A DNA stretch of 64,000 nt from Antedon mediterranea (GCF_964355755.1 NC_092674.1:31236001-31300000); one strand, 5' to 3'; shown: positions 1 to 12,914, counted from the stretch's first letter. Notes: generated by a model not told the origin, from the sequence alone. Numbers and translations are program-made.

Positions 1-2416
1 ATATGTTGAGGTCTGTACTTAGTATCTTTCAAGTCTATACTTAATATGCTGTTTATTTGTCTACAACAATATTATTCTAATGATTTCAAATATTGTATTC
101 AAGATACCTTTCAATTAATTAATCAATTATATAAAACACTATAGAAATTATAATAATTGATTTGTTCTGTATTGCTTATAATAAATATTACGTTACGAAT
201 AGACAGAATATAATAAGAAGCAGTATTTAATGAAACTACTATTTAATGTAGACTGGTAATTGTCTTCTTCAAAGTAAATATATCTCTATTTGTAAAATGA
301 GAAAATACTAACTAATAGTTGGTGATGAGAAATCAAGCGATAAAATAAATTTATGTAATTTGAAGTTTATGTAGTTTTTACAAAGGTGCAAGAAAAAGTA
401 AATAAATAATTCCATACAAGGTCTTTACGTGATTCAATTTTGTAAATTATTCCAAAATATAAGTTCAGTAACCAACAAAACAGACAAAAAAAGAATAAAT
501 CTTACAACGAGCAGCTTTTACTAAAGCGCTCAACAATTTATAAACACAATTAACAATTAAATCATTTATTTGAATTCACAGATAGCACGACTGATCAGCT
601 ACAGCATCATTCTTATATATTCATTCGGGAGAAATAAACAAAATTAATAATTGATTGTACTATTGAATGCAGGGACATTCACCTTTTACAATTGAAATCT
701 AGAATTTAAGCTTGTCAATTATAATTTGTAGAAATGAGAGTGTGCACTTTTTTTCTATGAATGCGATATCACATTTCCTGACGCGATGTGCGAATTTATC
801 CAATATTATATTTCATATAATTTTCTTTTAAATCTTTGAAGATAATGAAAATTCTGTTGGAAAATAAGAGGTTTAAGAACTTAGATGTAATACTCGTATG
901 GACTGTTTAAAATTTAAAATTCTCAATATAACACAAACAGTATACTTGAACATAACAACAAGTACTGTACGTTAAATATTAACTAACAAAATATTTATCA
1001 TATATGATTACAAATAATAATAATTTGATTGCTTTTAAAGTTAAAAAAGTTTGGTTTTGTATGAAAACTTTTGTCTAAAAACTAATAAAAAAAGATGTAA
1101 AAACTAACAAAATGGATGAGTAGAAATGTGCATACAGGATGAAAAGGTAAAAAATGACTAAATTTATTGATTACCAATTATTATTGATTATTGCTTTATT
1201 GATAATGGACAAAAATGTTATCTTATGAATAATTGTGCATCTCTAAATTAATAAAATAAAATGTTTGCAATGTTTATTTGTTTTGATTTGGAGAAGTATA
1301 ATTACAAAGATTTATTGTGATTGTTTGAAAAAGCTAATATTTGACAAATTCATTATTTCTTTCTTTGTTTAATTTCTGGTGACATAATTTACAAGCATTG
1401 AACAAGATTTATAAAGCTATAATGTGTAAATTATATAGTCAGTGTACTAATGATGTATGCTATAAATAATGCCTCAAATAATAGTACATTTCTTAAATTC
1501 AATTAATTTTATAAATAAGTTGTCAAAAATAAATAATTTTGTTAATTTAAATACGTATTTAATCACATTGTATTTTAAATAATCATTTACATAAAAGTAA
1601 AAATATTGTTTGATCATTTAATGTTTCGTCAACTTATTCTGCAATTTCATTGTTTTTCAACAAAAATAACAGTATATACATTTAGATTTGATAATAGTAT
1701 CCTTGTTTAAATAAATACATTATTGATTTTAATATAATTCAATGGCTGGTGTCTAATTGCCTACCATATGACATTTCACATAGAGATATACTAATTAACA
1801 TATTAATAAGTAGTATTTATTATTATGTGTTTTATTGTTAACAATTAAGATATATTTAAAAACTATTGTATATTGAAAAAATGTAATTAGAATTGAAACC
1901 CATTTTCATTTTTATTAAATAATATATTTGTATGCTTTAATAAAATGTGATAATTTTACAATTTTAGATATATACTATATATTTATATTTTAAATATTTA
2001 AATTTATTTTTCACCATTAATTTTTTTTAAATGTTTATATATATGAAATATACAGTAGGTGTCATGCAACAGAATAATACAATTTATTAAAAATTTTTCT
2101 TTCAAGATAAATCATATATTATATATAATTGTAGAATTAATTAATTAACAGTGGCACATAATTGCTATAATTCTGTAAATAGTGGGTCTAAGTATGGACT
2201 AATAAATGAGACCGAATGTGGTGGGCCTTCACATATTTGATTGCAAAACTTTTTTTTCAATATTTTCAAAGGATAAATGTTTATATAATTTAACAATTTA
2301 GTTAATAAATGGTACTTGATTTATTGATTATAACAATACTTTTAATATATATGTATTTATTTATTTATTATATGTGATATAATAAGTATAAAATATAACA
2401 AATAATATTGTCTTAC
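1..2416 (-). other. dachshund first intron (5' part), non-coding
   Basis: This is the start of the intron that follows the first coding exon of dachshund on the minus strand; it leaves the window at the left edge. It is very AT-rich with many stops in all frames. I see no exon of the second dachshund block, no tRNA and no clear transposon. Vertebrate DACH genes also have a very long first intron. Confidence 0.6.
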
Positions 2417-2817
2417 CTGGCTGTGGTACAATCTTGGTATAAGATATCAAACTGTTCCCTGGTCAAAAGTTTGCATCGATTTACACCAGGTTGTATTGCC
2501 CCAAGACCACGTAAGATTCTAACTTGTTCCACATTACAAACAACTGGTGTAATTTCTAGTCTTTTCAACTTGGTATACACTGTATGTAGTCCTCCGACAA
2601 GATGTTTTAGAAACAGTTCAAATGCTTGTGGTAAGCATATCATCATTAGACCATTAATGTTAAAACTGGCAACTTTAGCCCCACGATATTCGACGAGTTT
2701 GCATTCATTATTCGCCGGGTCACTGCTAACAGGGGCTGGAGTACTGTAAGCCGTTTTCTCAAGTTTATACAACACACTCGTTGGTGGTATTTGAGTTGGC
2801 GGTGAACTAACAGCCAT
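2417..2817 (-). CDS. dach: Dachshund, first coding exon (DACHbox-N / Ski-Sno-Dac domain)
   Basis: This is the first coding exon of the transcriptional co-regulator Dachshund, a nuclear protein of the Six/Eya/Dach retinal-determination network. The 133 full codons contain the Dachbox-N (Ski/Sno/Dac) DNA-binding fold almost unchanged from vertebrates: NECKLVEYRGAKVASF, then ICLPQAFELFLKHLVGGLHT, KLKRLEITPVVCNVEQVRIL and GLGAIQPGVNRCKL. The exon ends after GCC AG with a GTAAGA donor (phase 2). I chose the inner methionine (MAVSSPPTQIPPTS) because vertebrate DACH also begins MAV; an in-frame ATG five codons upstream (2832) is the alternative. TATTCAG just before this ATG could be a splice acceptor, so an untranslated 5' exon is possible. 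Only about 50 residues precede the domain, so the long Gly/Ser tracts of vertebrate DACH1 are absent. The second conserved domain (Dachbox-C, coiled coil) must lie beyond the left edge. Confidence 0.95.
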
Positions 2818-2871
2818 ATCTGAATATTTCATATAAAATAACTATTTAAAAAACAAATACTAGCGATTTAC

Positions 2872-3075
2872 TTATTTCAGACTGGTGGTAGTAGAGCACG
2901 TACGTAATTCTCTAACCCAGTGCTTCGCACGAGTGTTACTATCTAACTGTTCATTCGTTGGTTGGTAGAAATCGTCAAGTGTTTTGATAGCGAGGTCATA
3001 GAGGTCACTCATACTATTATCACTCGCAGGGGTGTTGCCGAAACAACGTATATAACAATAATTGATTCGCGTCAT
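2872..3075 (-). CDS. Short open frame upstream of dachshund, possible importin-like N-terminus
   Basis: A 67-codon frame on the minus strand sits 55 bases upstream of the dachshund exon. Its middle part, MSDLYDLAIKTLDDFYQP... followed by RAKHWVRELRTC, has the spacing of the first HEAT helices of importin-13/transportin-3 proteins (AL..LY.DP ... A..WL). A possible GTACGT donor follows ...VREL. No further importin exon is visible downstream on this strand, so this may be a relic, part of a dachshund 5' leader, or chance. I treat the resemblance as weak. Confidence 0.2.
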   Translation of the reverse strand: MTRINYCYIRCFGNTPASDNSMSDLYDLAIKTLDDFYQPTNEQLDSNTRAKHWVRELRTCSTTTSLK

Positions 3076-5315
3076 ATCTAACTAGTAAATTTACCCTTCG
3101 AGTATAAACAATTTTCCATATCCTCAAATTTAAAAAGGCGTTAACACAATTTGATTAGAATTTAAGTATAGAATGGTGATTAACAGTTAGTAAAGCGAAA
3201 ATAAAAGACATTTTTTTTCTATGAACCCATTGGAATCGTTCGTTTGGTATCGCCTCACGCGATACCAAACAAACAAAACGACTTAAATTGCGATAATTTT
3301 AATCCTATATTATGTAGGAATATGTTAAGGCCTTGGTGAGAGTTCGTTCATTCTGGGTTTTAGAACAAAAGAAGTGTTTATCTAATTTCTCAAGTCTACA
3401 AAAGTAAACTTGTTTAATTTGCTTGTTTCATTATGTTTGATAATTTATTATTTTTCTGTTTTATAAGTAAAACGAAAAAAAACCTCGCTAAAATCAAGTT
3501 TTAAATGTTATTACCTAAATGTCATTACTATAAACTATACCAAATTAATTTCTGTGCTTTCCATTTTGTTGTTGTAAAAATGTATCAATTATTAATTTAT
3601 TTACTCACAATTGATATGGTTATGTATATACTCTATATATTCTTTCTATATTAAAAAAAAATTAAAACTATTAGAAATATAGATGTTGATTCAGTACCAT
3701 ATTTTTATACATTTGTACTGTTTTGTTTTTCTAGGCATCAAATTTTCGAAATAAATGTTATTTATATTTTATTCTTGATAGGCTTTGATGATAAAACAAA
3801 ATAATAATATCAATTGTAATGTTAAAGAAGTCAAGCCATGATCCATAATGTGAATTATTGTCTTTTGCAGATGATCCATTTTGTTGGTCTAAATAAGACG
3901 CAATTAACAAGCTGCATGCAATCAGAGTCAATTAAACATCATCGTCAATATACAGCACTATGTTCGCTGCTGCAATAACATATCTCACACATACGTTTAT
4001 GATACTCTTAAAGTGCTAGTAAGCGGTGTGTTTCAACTTCATATATAGATCAGTAAAGTAGGTTATACTCATATTATGGTGTCGTGAGTTTGGCATATTG
4101 CGGCCGCAGATACGCGCACACAGTTAAACAATCCAAAATATACCGAATATGATACTTTAATGGCCGCATTTCTCTTTTACAAGTAAAACGTTAAGACGAA
4201 TAAAATGTTATGATTACACACTGTGACTGCTGTCTAACCATTAGTTAGGATATGTTTGACTACATCTCAACTACGCTAGTATTTATACAGTAATCTTTAA
4301 TAAACATTGCTATGGAGTAATGGAATGTAATTTTTGATCTAATTTTGGAGGAGGACCAACTGATCCGACCGACCGGAGTCGATAAGTACAAAACATCAGA
4401 GAATGTAATTACAAATAAAATGTGTTCAATAGCATATAGATAGATATAAGAATTCTTTAAATGTTTAGAATTTAATTACAATTATGATTTATGCCAAAAA
4501 GAGCAATAAATAAACGACATTATTGGGCGTGGTATGGAACCGGAATCGAACAAATGCGTTACAGTACCGTAGGGGATATTTAATTTAGTATTGTTGTAAA
4601 ATGTAGCGTATCAGATAGATGGTGTCGTACTTAAATAGAAAGTATACGACACCCTCTATTCAAAACAAAGTTATTATTTAAAAAAATAATACTTTAATGA
4701 GGAACTGTGTTAAACCGACTAAACAATACAGCTAGCCCGCGGGTAAACGTCTCTCCGACACGACACCTAATACAAGAGATATAAAAAATGAGATTTTTCA
4801 AATATCATAACTCGATTTCGTGTGATAATCTAATAAATAGATATATTAAAAATACGATTAACGTCAATAAATGCTGTTAATATTATTGGAAAGTGTAATA
4901 CAGCTAAATAATAAATACCTTAGTATAATGTTAAGTGTAACAATGGAACAAGCAATTGCGGTTATATGCTGAACAATTAACGTCGCAAACCAAAACTTAT
5001 CAACCAATCAGAACCATTGTTTGGCGATTACGTCACTGATGGTCTGCACGACACCAATTATTGTTTGGTCTTTTTACGTATAATAATGGTATAACCCTGA
5101 GGGGTTTGCAATACTTGTATCTGACACAACAATTTAAATTGTTGTCTCAGGTTTAAGATAAACATATATCAATATTATTTGACAGAAAAAAATCAATGTA
5201 TTTAATTTAACCATGTACAAATGGATCAGGTTACCTATAATTTATAAACTGTATATTGTTGGAAATAAACGGCTTTTTGTTTTTGGAAAGGATTATAGGG
5301 AAAATAGTATTGGAA
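3076..5315. other. Non-coding region upstream of dachshund
   Basis: AT-rich sequence with no supported gene. It includes the immediate upstream flank of dachshund and is the natural place for its promoter, but I cannot identify a core promoter by eye. A short local inverted repeat (GCGATACCAAAC facing GTTTGGTATCGC) lies near 3240-3270. Confidence 0.5.
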
Positions 5316-5443
5316 TGGTTTGGACGCAACAAGGACGTAAGCGTAACGCAACTGATTTGACCAATCACAAGTAATGAATTATTTAAACTATCGCGTGTCA
5401 TTGGTCAACTCGCTTGCGTTACGTCTGTAGTAGGATCCAAACG
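5316..5443. mobile_element. Short inverted-repeat element, family 2 (CCAAT-bearing), diverged copy
   Basis: A MITE-like element. The left end GTTTGGACGCAAC... and the right end ...GGATCCAAACG face each other, with GTAAGCGTAACGCAA facing TTGCGTTACG inside. The interior has a CCAAT box at 5361-5365 and an inverted one (ATTGG) at 5400-5404. It resembles the better-preserved copy at 10289-10446. There is no coding capacity, so any movement would depend on a transposase elsewhere. Confidence 0.6.
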
Positions 5444-5929
5444 TTATAGTCAAAAACCAAGATTGAAAAAATGTTACATAACATGTAACATAATTAACAA
5501 TGTTACATAATAATAAGTTAGGCTTATTCACGAAAAATATACCATGGTAGTTTAGTTTGGTGTTCTTTATATTGATGGCATAAACATTTGGGGCGTGGCA
5601 GTTGCTATGACGATAAATGTATTAATGCTTGATTCGACAAACATTGTTACAAAATGTCATTATACAAATAAGTCGGTCAATACAATTAAATAAATGGTTT
5701 CCCACTTTGCCTCATCTCAATAAATGCTTCATTTTTTTTGTAGAAAAGAACATTTTAACAAATCATCATTAGTCGGTCGACGAAAATGTTTATATTTGTA
5801 CCAGCGACACATTAGCAATAATATTGGATTTTAAAAGCAACGTCTCCTCAATATTTGTAATTGGGTCAAGTGTTTTGTTCAGTTACAACGCAATGGTCCG
5901 TGACGATCGCCAAGCACATTCATAGAGCA

Positions 5930-5973
5930 CACCACGCATGCGCATCCATAGAGTATGTCCACGCATGCGCATC
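5930..5973. repeat. Short direct duplication
   Basis: The motif CCACGCATGCGCATC occurs twice about 28 bases apart. GCATGC and TGCGCA inside it are palindromic. It may be a chance micro-duplication; no function can be assigned. Confidence 0.4.
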
Positions 5974-6449
5974 ATCTTGACAAGCATCATTACTTTAGAA
6001 CATTCTTTATGTCATACTTCTGTATTGGGTAATGTAACACAAGTACTAAATAGTTTGATTCAGTTTGAGGGCACTATTGAAATACCAATTTTGTATTTTG
6101 AAACTAACGACTGATTTATATGATGTCATTTAAATTTCCTAACCGTGAAATACAAGCCAGATTGATGGACTGTTATATAACCACTTTCGCAGTTATTTAC
6201 ATAAAAGGTTACATTAATAAAAACCAAGAAATTAAATCACATCAATAAAGTGTTTATTTAAAAGTCAAAGTCCTTTGTCGGTTTTTAGTTTCAAATCCCC
6301 AGTGTTCTTGGTGCTTGGTGATTTGCGCTAGGGGAGTCAAATGAGATGGGGTGAAAAGCACACTGAATATCATGTCGTTTAGATAATATTAATGCATTAT
6401 ATTTTGATGTTATATCGCACCAGGAATGTGTAGTAGTTTAATGACTGGC

Positions 6450-6592
6450 TAAAGCTCTGTCTACACTATCAAACTTTATGTGATATGCCCATATATGGAC
6501 ATGATGATGTCATATCGCTACCATATTTGGGCATGTCACTAGGCACATCACATTTTTTGTGTCACATAGAGTTTGTGTAGACAGAGCTTTAA
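6450..6592. mobile_element. CArG-bearing inverted-repeat element (family 1), copy A
   Basis: A complete MITE-like copy. The left end AAAGCTCTGTCTACAC is mirrored by GTGTAGACAGAGCTTT at the right end. The interior has perfect CArG boxes CCATATATGG (6489-6498) and CCATATTTGG (6521-6530) around a GATGATGTCATATC core. No open reading frame. A target-site duplication is not clear, though AT-rich TTAA-like flanks recur. Confidence 0.85.
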
Positions 6593-7668
6593 TCTTTTTA
6601 AAAACATAATATAAGGCCTAATTTTTTTTTCTGGGAGAAAAAGACCTTTCTAAGCTATACTTTTGTCAACGAATTTCAGTGTCCAATTTGATAGATATTT
6701 GTTTTCTTTCTTTCTTTTAAAATCAAAATAATTATGTCTATAACTCAATTCATTTCCAGAGTAGGCTTACTTACTCAACAATGAATATTCCGTGTGAACA
6801 TGAATGAAAAAATCAGATAAAACTGATTTCCAATATCAAATAGAACCAATACCAATCAATTACGTAAGAGACAGTCGAAACCAAAATACAGAAGTTATTA
6901 AAATCTATCGAACGATAACACAGCATTAACAAAGCGGGCGCGATCAATCCCGCGTACGCGCGTCTACTACTTCATACTGTGTTCGATCAAGCTAACACGA
7001 ATTTAAGATATTTTATTATGAAATTAAAGTGATTGAAATTTGAGAGATGATTAATTTGACTGGTTTGAATGTTATTTCAAATACAAGTTTGTTCAATTTA
7101 GAAAAAAGCATTGGTTTCTTATAACACGTTATTTGTACTCAATGATGTATCGTGGCAGGTCTTTTGTGTTGTTCCTCGATGCCAATTTCCTTTTTGAGAA
7201 TAATTACTTGTTTGTCTCAGTTGTTAAAATGATTTTAGTGTGGTATCATATAAATACGATATTTGATCGTGAGCACTAATATTAGATATTCGTGTGCTCG
7301 ACTTAAGTTAACGAGATATCAACTACATTTAGCTTTTTCGAATAATTGCTCTGATGATGAAAAAAATGTTGAAGGGAAAATGTCTCAAAAATTAATCTCA
7401 GAAAAAAATGATTAAAATATAGTATGATGAGTGAACGCGCTGCAACCAGAATGACAAACCAATATTATTTTAAACATTATTAATGTTTTTAGGAAATGAT
7501 GAATGTGAAATGTATTTTGTCGGAGATTAATACGTGACAGTATTTTACATTAATCTTCATTTCTTCCAAAATCATTACAAAAAGTTTAATTTGGTAATGA
7601 TTCAAATGATTCGGTTTTATTACAATTATGAATCATAACAATCTGGTCAACGAATTGACAAACACATT

Positions 7669-7839
7669 TAAAGCTCTATCTACACTATCAACAAACTTTA
7701 TGTGACAAAACAATGTGATGTGCGCATATATGGACATGATGATGTCATATCACTACCATATTTATTCATATCACTACCATATATGGGCACATCACACTTT
7801 TTTTTGTCAAACTAGTTTGATATTTGGGATAGAGCTTTA
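7669..7839. mobile_element. CArG-bearing inverted-repeat element (family 1), copy B
   Basis: The ends AAAGCTCTATCTACAC and ATAGAGCTTTAG are inverted, the right end being more diverged. There is a perfect CArG box CCATATATGG at 7777-7786. The right arm keeps the GTCAAACTAGTTTGA block seen in other copies. It lies only 48 bases from copy C. Confidence 0.8.
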
Positions 7840-7887
7840 GTTCTTCTTAAGAGACAATATTCAACTTAAATACCCAGAGATTTCTAT

Positions 7888-8023
7888 AAAGCTTTGTCTA
7901 CACTATCACACTTTATGTGAAAAAGTGATGTGCCCATGGACACGATAACGTCATATCACTACCATATTTGGGCGCATCACACTTTTTTTTGTCAAACTAG
8001 TTAGATAGTGTAGACAGGGCTTA
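7888..8023. mobile_element. CArG-bearing inverted-repeat element (family 1), copy C
   Basis: TAAAGCTTTGTCTACACTAT at the left faces ATAGTGTAGACAGGGCTTAA at the right. CArG box CCATATTTGG at 7972-7981. Adjacent to copy B, so this pair may reflect a local duplication or preferred insertion. Confidence 0.82.
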
Positions 8024-8931
8024 ACTGATGAGTTTTAAAAAGTAACCATGAACATAGACAAAATGGAATACTGTATTATAATAATAAAAGTATCATTATT
8101 ACATCGTGTTTATTATTTAGAGTTTGTGTTGTTGTCAATGGTGAAATGATGACGACAGAGAACATGAATTCTAGATATATATTCTGTTTCCATATCTTTA
8201 TAATATTCACGGAATATTTATTGTTCAGTAAAATAATTATACTTTTACCAATTGTAAATAAAATACTTGCAGCGTGGACATGAATATAATGAAGGCATTT
8301 AATATGCAATTTTGAATTATTGCATCGGAGTTTGAATATTAATATTTAAGTTCTTGTGTGTTACAGTGTATGTTATTAAAGAATTTTCATCAAGCACAAA
8401 CAAAAATCGATATTTAAAAAAACATGATACGTTTTAATTTATTTTTAATTGAATTTTATGGAATTAAAGTGAGTTATCATTATATTCATTTTGTTATTTT
8501 TTTTTGTTACACACACGCAAACATGAATTAATTCTTAGTGGTTGTGAACTTGATGCAATGTCTTAAAAATAACAAATTAAAAGTAAGGCTGTGCTTGAAT
8601 TGAACAAAATGAATTTAATAGGATATTTTATGGGAAATTGTTCGTCAGTAATTCAAAATGAAGATGATAACTAAAGTTATATATTAAAATAATGAATTTA
8701 ACTTTCATAAAGTTTATGTAACAAAATATATTAAAAAAACAATCGATGGCATAAACTATTTAAACAAAACTGGTATATATTATATTAGCTTGTGTTCTTT
8801 AATTAAAATGACATGAAATAAGCAATTCATGAATACCACGAGGTCACCGATTGTCGCATTTTGAAAACCTTTAAAAATTACAGAACTTCACCAACGCCTC
8901 CTATTATACGTTTTCAAATTACACTCAGGCG

Positions 8932-9091
8932 AAAGCTCTGTCTACACTATCAAATATGGTAGTGATATGCCCAAATATGGTAGTGATATGCCCAAATATG
9001 GTAGTGATATGTCCAAATATGGTAGTGATATGACATCAACGTGTCCACATTTGTTTCATCACATTCAGTTTGATGTGGAGACAGAACTTAA
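8932..9091. mobile_element. CArG-bearing inverted-repeat element (family 1), copy D with expanded interior
   Basis: The left end GAAAGCTCTGTCTACACTAT and right end TGGAGACAGAACTTAA are inverted. The interior has expanded into four 21-base units. Three carry the perfect CArG box CCAAATATGG (8971, 8992, 9013) and the first (8950) has one mismatch. The rest of each unit reads TAGTGATATG. Confidence 0.85.
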
Positions 9092-9763
9092 CAAATCGAA
9101 ATTGTTTTCTAACATTAACAAGCAGCTTATTTATTACATCTCATAGTTTCTGCTTTAAATATTTAAGTTTTACAATTTGAACTATCATTTCTAGTGGTTG
9201 CTTGTAATCTTGTTCTTAAATATTTTCTTGATATTGTTATTGAAATTAAGTTTGACCATGAAATAAAATATTGAATGAATACTTATCCTTGTGTCTACAC
9301 GATACACACAACAACGCGTTTTATTTTGGTACATTACCTGCAAGATTTTAATCATAATCAGAGAGATTTTCAAAATTAAAATATCTATAAATATTCCTCG
9401 CGTCATAATCTGTTCGTTGTAACGGTTTTAATTGACAGCTTTTGTTTGAAATTAAACAGACAAATTAAAAGTGATAGGTGAACGTCCGGGGTTGGATTCT
9501 CTAATGAACTTATTATCTGTTTTGTCAAAGCCTTTATAGCTAATTCAATAGCAATCAAACAAACAAGATATTGCATTAGTTGCCAGACCTTATGACAGGT
9601 GATTGAGAAAGAAAAAAGCGTTTTAAAATTGTTGGTGAACGCGTTCTGAACGGATTGTTAAACGCTTGTAATACTTTAATAATGAATGTCATTGAGATTC
9701 AGACTCTCAGGAGGAATGCCGTATATTATTTAAACTAAAATTAACATTTAATCTAAAGCTCTG

Positions 9764-9899
9764 TCTACACTATAAAACTTTAGTGTTACAAAAAAATGTG
9801 ATGTCATAATATATGGACACGATGATGTCATATCACTACCATATTTGGGCATATCACATTTTTTGTCACATAAAGTTTGATAGTGTAGACAGTGCTTAA
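9764..9899. mobile_element. CArG-bearing inverted-repeat element (family 1), copy E
   Basis: TAAAGCTCTGTCTACACTAT faces ATAGTGTAGACAGTGCTTAA. CArG box CCATATTTGG at 9839-9848. The second box position (ATATATGG near 9810) has lost its leading CC. Confidence 0.85.
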
Positions 9900-10288
9900 G
9901 CAACTGTAATGTGTACATTTATTTAGGACATATAAACGCGAAATGCGTGAAACTTTGGTAAATAACGACGCGCGTTCCAATCTTTTAGACGCGCACCATG
10001 TACACTAATTTGACTCAATCAATTTAGCATTATAATGTTTTATTCAGGTTAACAACCGATTGGAAATGTTTCTAGAACATGATGTGGCCTTTAACAGTGG
10101 GTCCACATATCTAGACTCAAACTGATGCATGACTAGGCAGTTAATGTACCTGGAAGGAACCGTGTTCTCTCTCTTACCAATAATCACAGGAGACGAAATC
10201 TTATCTGTAAACTACAGACTAATAATATTATCTTATTTTTTTCTGTACGAAATACGACGGTGTAAGACTGCTCAGCTCATAGTATTAA

Positions 10289-10446
10289 AGCTTGGTTCCC
10301 ACTAGGACGCAACGCAAGAAAGTAAAACGTGTGTTAACCAATGACAAGCGACAGTTCAAATAAACCATGACCATGACTTGTGATTGGTCAACTCACTACG
10401 TTGCGGCTACGTCATTGCATTGCGTCCTAGTGGGGGAACTAAGCTT
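10289..10446. mobile_element. Short inverted-repeat element, family 2 (CCAAT-bearing), best copy
   Basis: AAGCTTGGTTCCCACTAGGA at the left is mirrored by TCCTAGTGGGGGAACTAAGC at the right, giving terminal repeats of about 25 bases. The interior carries AACCAATGACAAG (CCAAT at 10338-10342) and TGATTGGTCAACTCA (inverted CCAAT at 10383-10387), plus TACGTCA. No coding capacity. The flanks (TTAA / TTAAG) could be a TTAA target, but this is not certain. Confidence 0.8.
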
Positions 10447-10670
10447 AAGTAGACCTATAGTTATCGATCATTTCTATCTGTCTATGTATATTTATCATGC
10501 TATTTATTAACACCACTTAAGTCACTAGACTTTCCTCGTTTCGCAATACCGTTAACAATGACAGTTTTATTACGATAAAATGAATATCATTTATCATGAA
10601 AAAGATATCATTTAACACTATCAATACAAGTTCATTTTGAGATCACAAGATGGCTATTTTGGGATGCAAA

Positions 10671-10739
10671 CTTCGGGACGTTCCGGTAGACTTCGGGATG
10701 TTTCGGCAGTCTTAGGGATCTTCCGGTACACTTCGGGAA
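10671..10739. repeat. 20-base tandem repeat, about 3.5 units
   Basis: Three and a half imperfect units of the pattern CTTCGGGA(C/T)(G/C)TTCCGGTA(G/C)A. The array is more GC-rich than its surroundings. No coding role is seen. Confidence 0.7.
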
Positions 10740-12858
10740 AGAGTCACGTTTTGATTGCTTGTTTTCATTGGTTGAAAGTATAGCAACTGAAATTCCGAAC
10801 TAAAAGTGCACTCCGCTTGCTAACGACGACTTTAATCAGCAAGACTTTTTACATAAAAGGGCATTATGCTTTATATCAATGAAATACGATATATTAAACA
10901 GAGATAATCATTGCGTTTTAATGTCGAGAAATGGGGTAGAACTTACATAGAATCTGGTGGATTCATTTGTCGATTCGTGTATAAAGTTCGCCGGGTGAAT
11001 TAGTTCTCAAATGTGTTCATCTAGACCCTCCTTATTTGCTTTGCTTTATGAAATTTATTACGACATAATTTTATTATCCAATCAAAACAAAACATAGCTT
11101 ATATACGCGCGCGTGGTCAGTACGCTACCGTCAAGGATCAAAGTGATCACTAAATGTACCGCTCTAAAAAACTAATTGTGCAGAACGCTATATCAATGAC
11201 ATTATTATTAATATGGTTATTATTAATCTGTTTTAATATACGAATCTGTATACATTTTCATCTTTGAAAAAGTTCACCTCGATATACACACGGTTTAATT
11301 AAACTCGTTCATTTACAGAAACAAAACACATTAAAACGTCAGTATAGAGCATTACCGATGTCTTTTCCATCTGAACGCACTCTACTTACCGGTTTATTTA
11401 TACTTAATAAAATGAAAAACACAATAACAAATCAGAAACTTCACCCGATAATAATGAATTTAATCGATCGAACATTAAAATACTATTCATTTCGTGTCAC
11501 TTCATTTGTTATTTTCATTTAATGGAAATCCTTGCCAGTGAAATCGTTCATCGCAGTAATAACTGTAATGGCGTGCTCATTGTCAAAAAGGCCATATTTC
11601 CTTTCATAAAATATGTTGTATTCTTATGAAATGAATGCAACAGCTAATACGATCACTTTTTTTCAAATCAAATTTTCGATGATAACTTAATAATATGTCT
11701 ATCGTGTCACGTCGTCGTCAAATGAAATTTATTATAAAAATTCGGATAAAAAAATATGATATGTTATCGTTACAAAATCAAATACACCGATCAAAAAGAA
11801 AAATGAAAAAAAAAGTGGGGGAAGGGGGCTTGCGTAATGAACTGTACCGACAGTAGTCAGCAAAAGATGATACAGAAAAGACCGTACTAGAATATAGGTA
11901 ACAACAAAATCAAGGTTTTACGTTATAATAACACAAATTATTCATCTGTAACGTTCGTATACTCAACAGCAATGATATCTAAAAAGATTAAAGTCATTTT
12001 GTTAATAAATCTACAATATTTCCCTCGTGAATTCAGAGAACAATTGTTTCAATGACTGCTCCACCACGCATTGAAATCACATATCCTTCACATTCAGCAT
12101 ACGTTTACTAATATAACACGCGTGCGTGTACAAAAGTCGTTGTCAAGCACGCACACGTCACGTAAATTAAAGTATTTGTTTAATAGGTTCGTGCGCATTT
12201 ACAATAAATTACGTTACAGCAAAAACGTATAATTATTTGTGCGTTATTGTAATCAGGTGTATGTCTTATCGACAATCAAAACTAGCTCTATATCACCATA
12301 AATGACAATTATCAGGATATCAGGCAAACAAAGCGCCACGCGTGGGATGCGCGCCGACACGCATGCTTTATATCAACATGCACGGATGATGCCCCAGGCC
12401 TAAATAAGCTGAATTACAAAACAGTGACACTTTCATAATAATTTATATTAATATTCTGACAGGTATTACAATGGACTTAGAATATTAAATAGGCCTACAT
12501 TTAGACAAACTTCCATACGGTACATAAACAAAATCTTGCTTTTTAAATGTTTTGTAGGCCTAATTGGCCAAATTTTAATCTAGGCCTATGCGTCATTTTA
12601 ATATTTTTAATAAAATATTTTGATGATATAAATTTTAATTTCCTGTTGCGTCTTTTTAATGTAATGTATGCCCACGTGAGTAAAAGATTAAACGAAGTTA
12701 AAAGTCTAGCCTAAAGATGTACTTTGCTAAATAACAGCCAAGATCAAGATAATTAAATATAACTGTATTTATATTTTAATGCATTCTGTCTTCATTGGTT
12801 GCAACAGTAGTAAACGGATATAAAAACCAAAGTAATCGAATTCAAAGATGGCGATTCC

Positions 12859-12914
12859 ATCGAATGGTCATTCGATTCTATCGAATGGTCATTCGATTCT
12901 ATCGAATGGTCATT
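12859..12914. repeat. 21-base tandem repeat, about 2.7 units
   Basis: The unit ATCGAATGGTCATTCGATTC plus T is repeated. Each unit contains the inverted repeat ATCGAAT / ATTCGAT around GGTC, so each can fold as a hairpin. The unit is a whole number of codons, which is why a short repetitive frame remains open here. Confidence 0.75.

Noticed and set aside
2408-2749. A 113-codon plus-strand frame
   Set aside because: It is antisense to the highly conserved dachshund exon.
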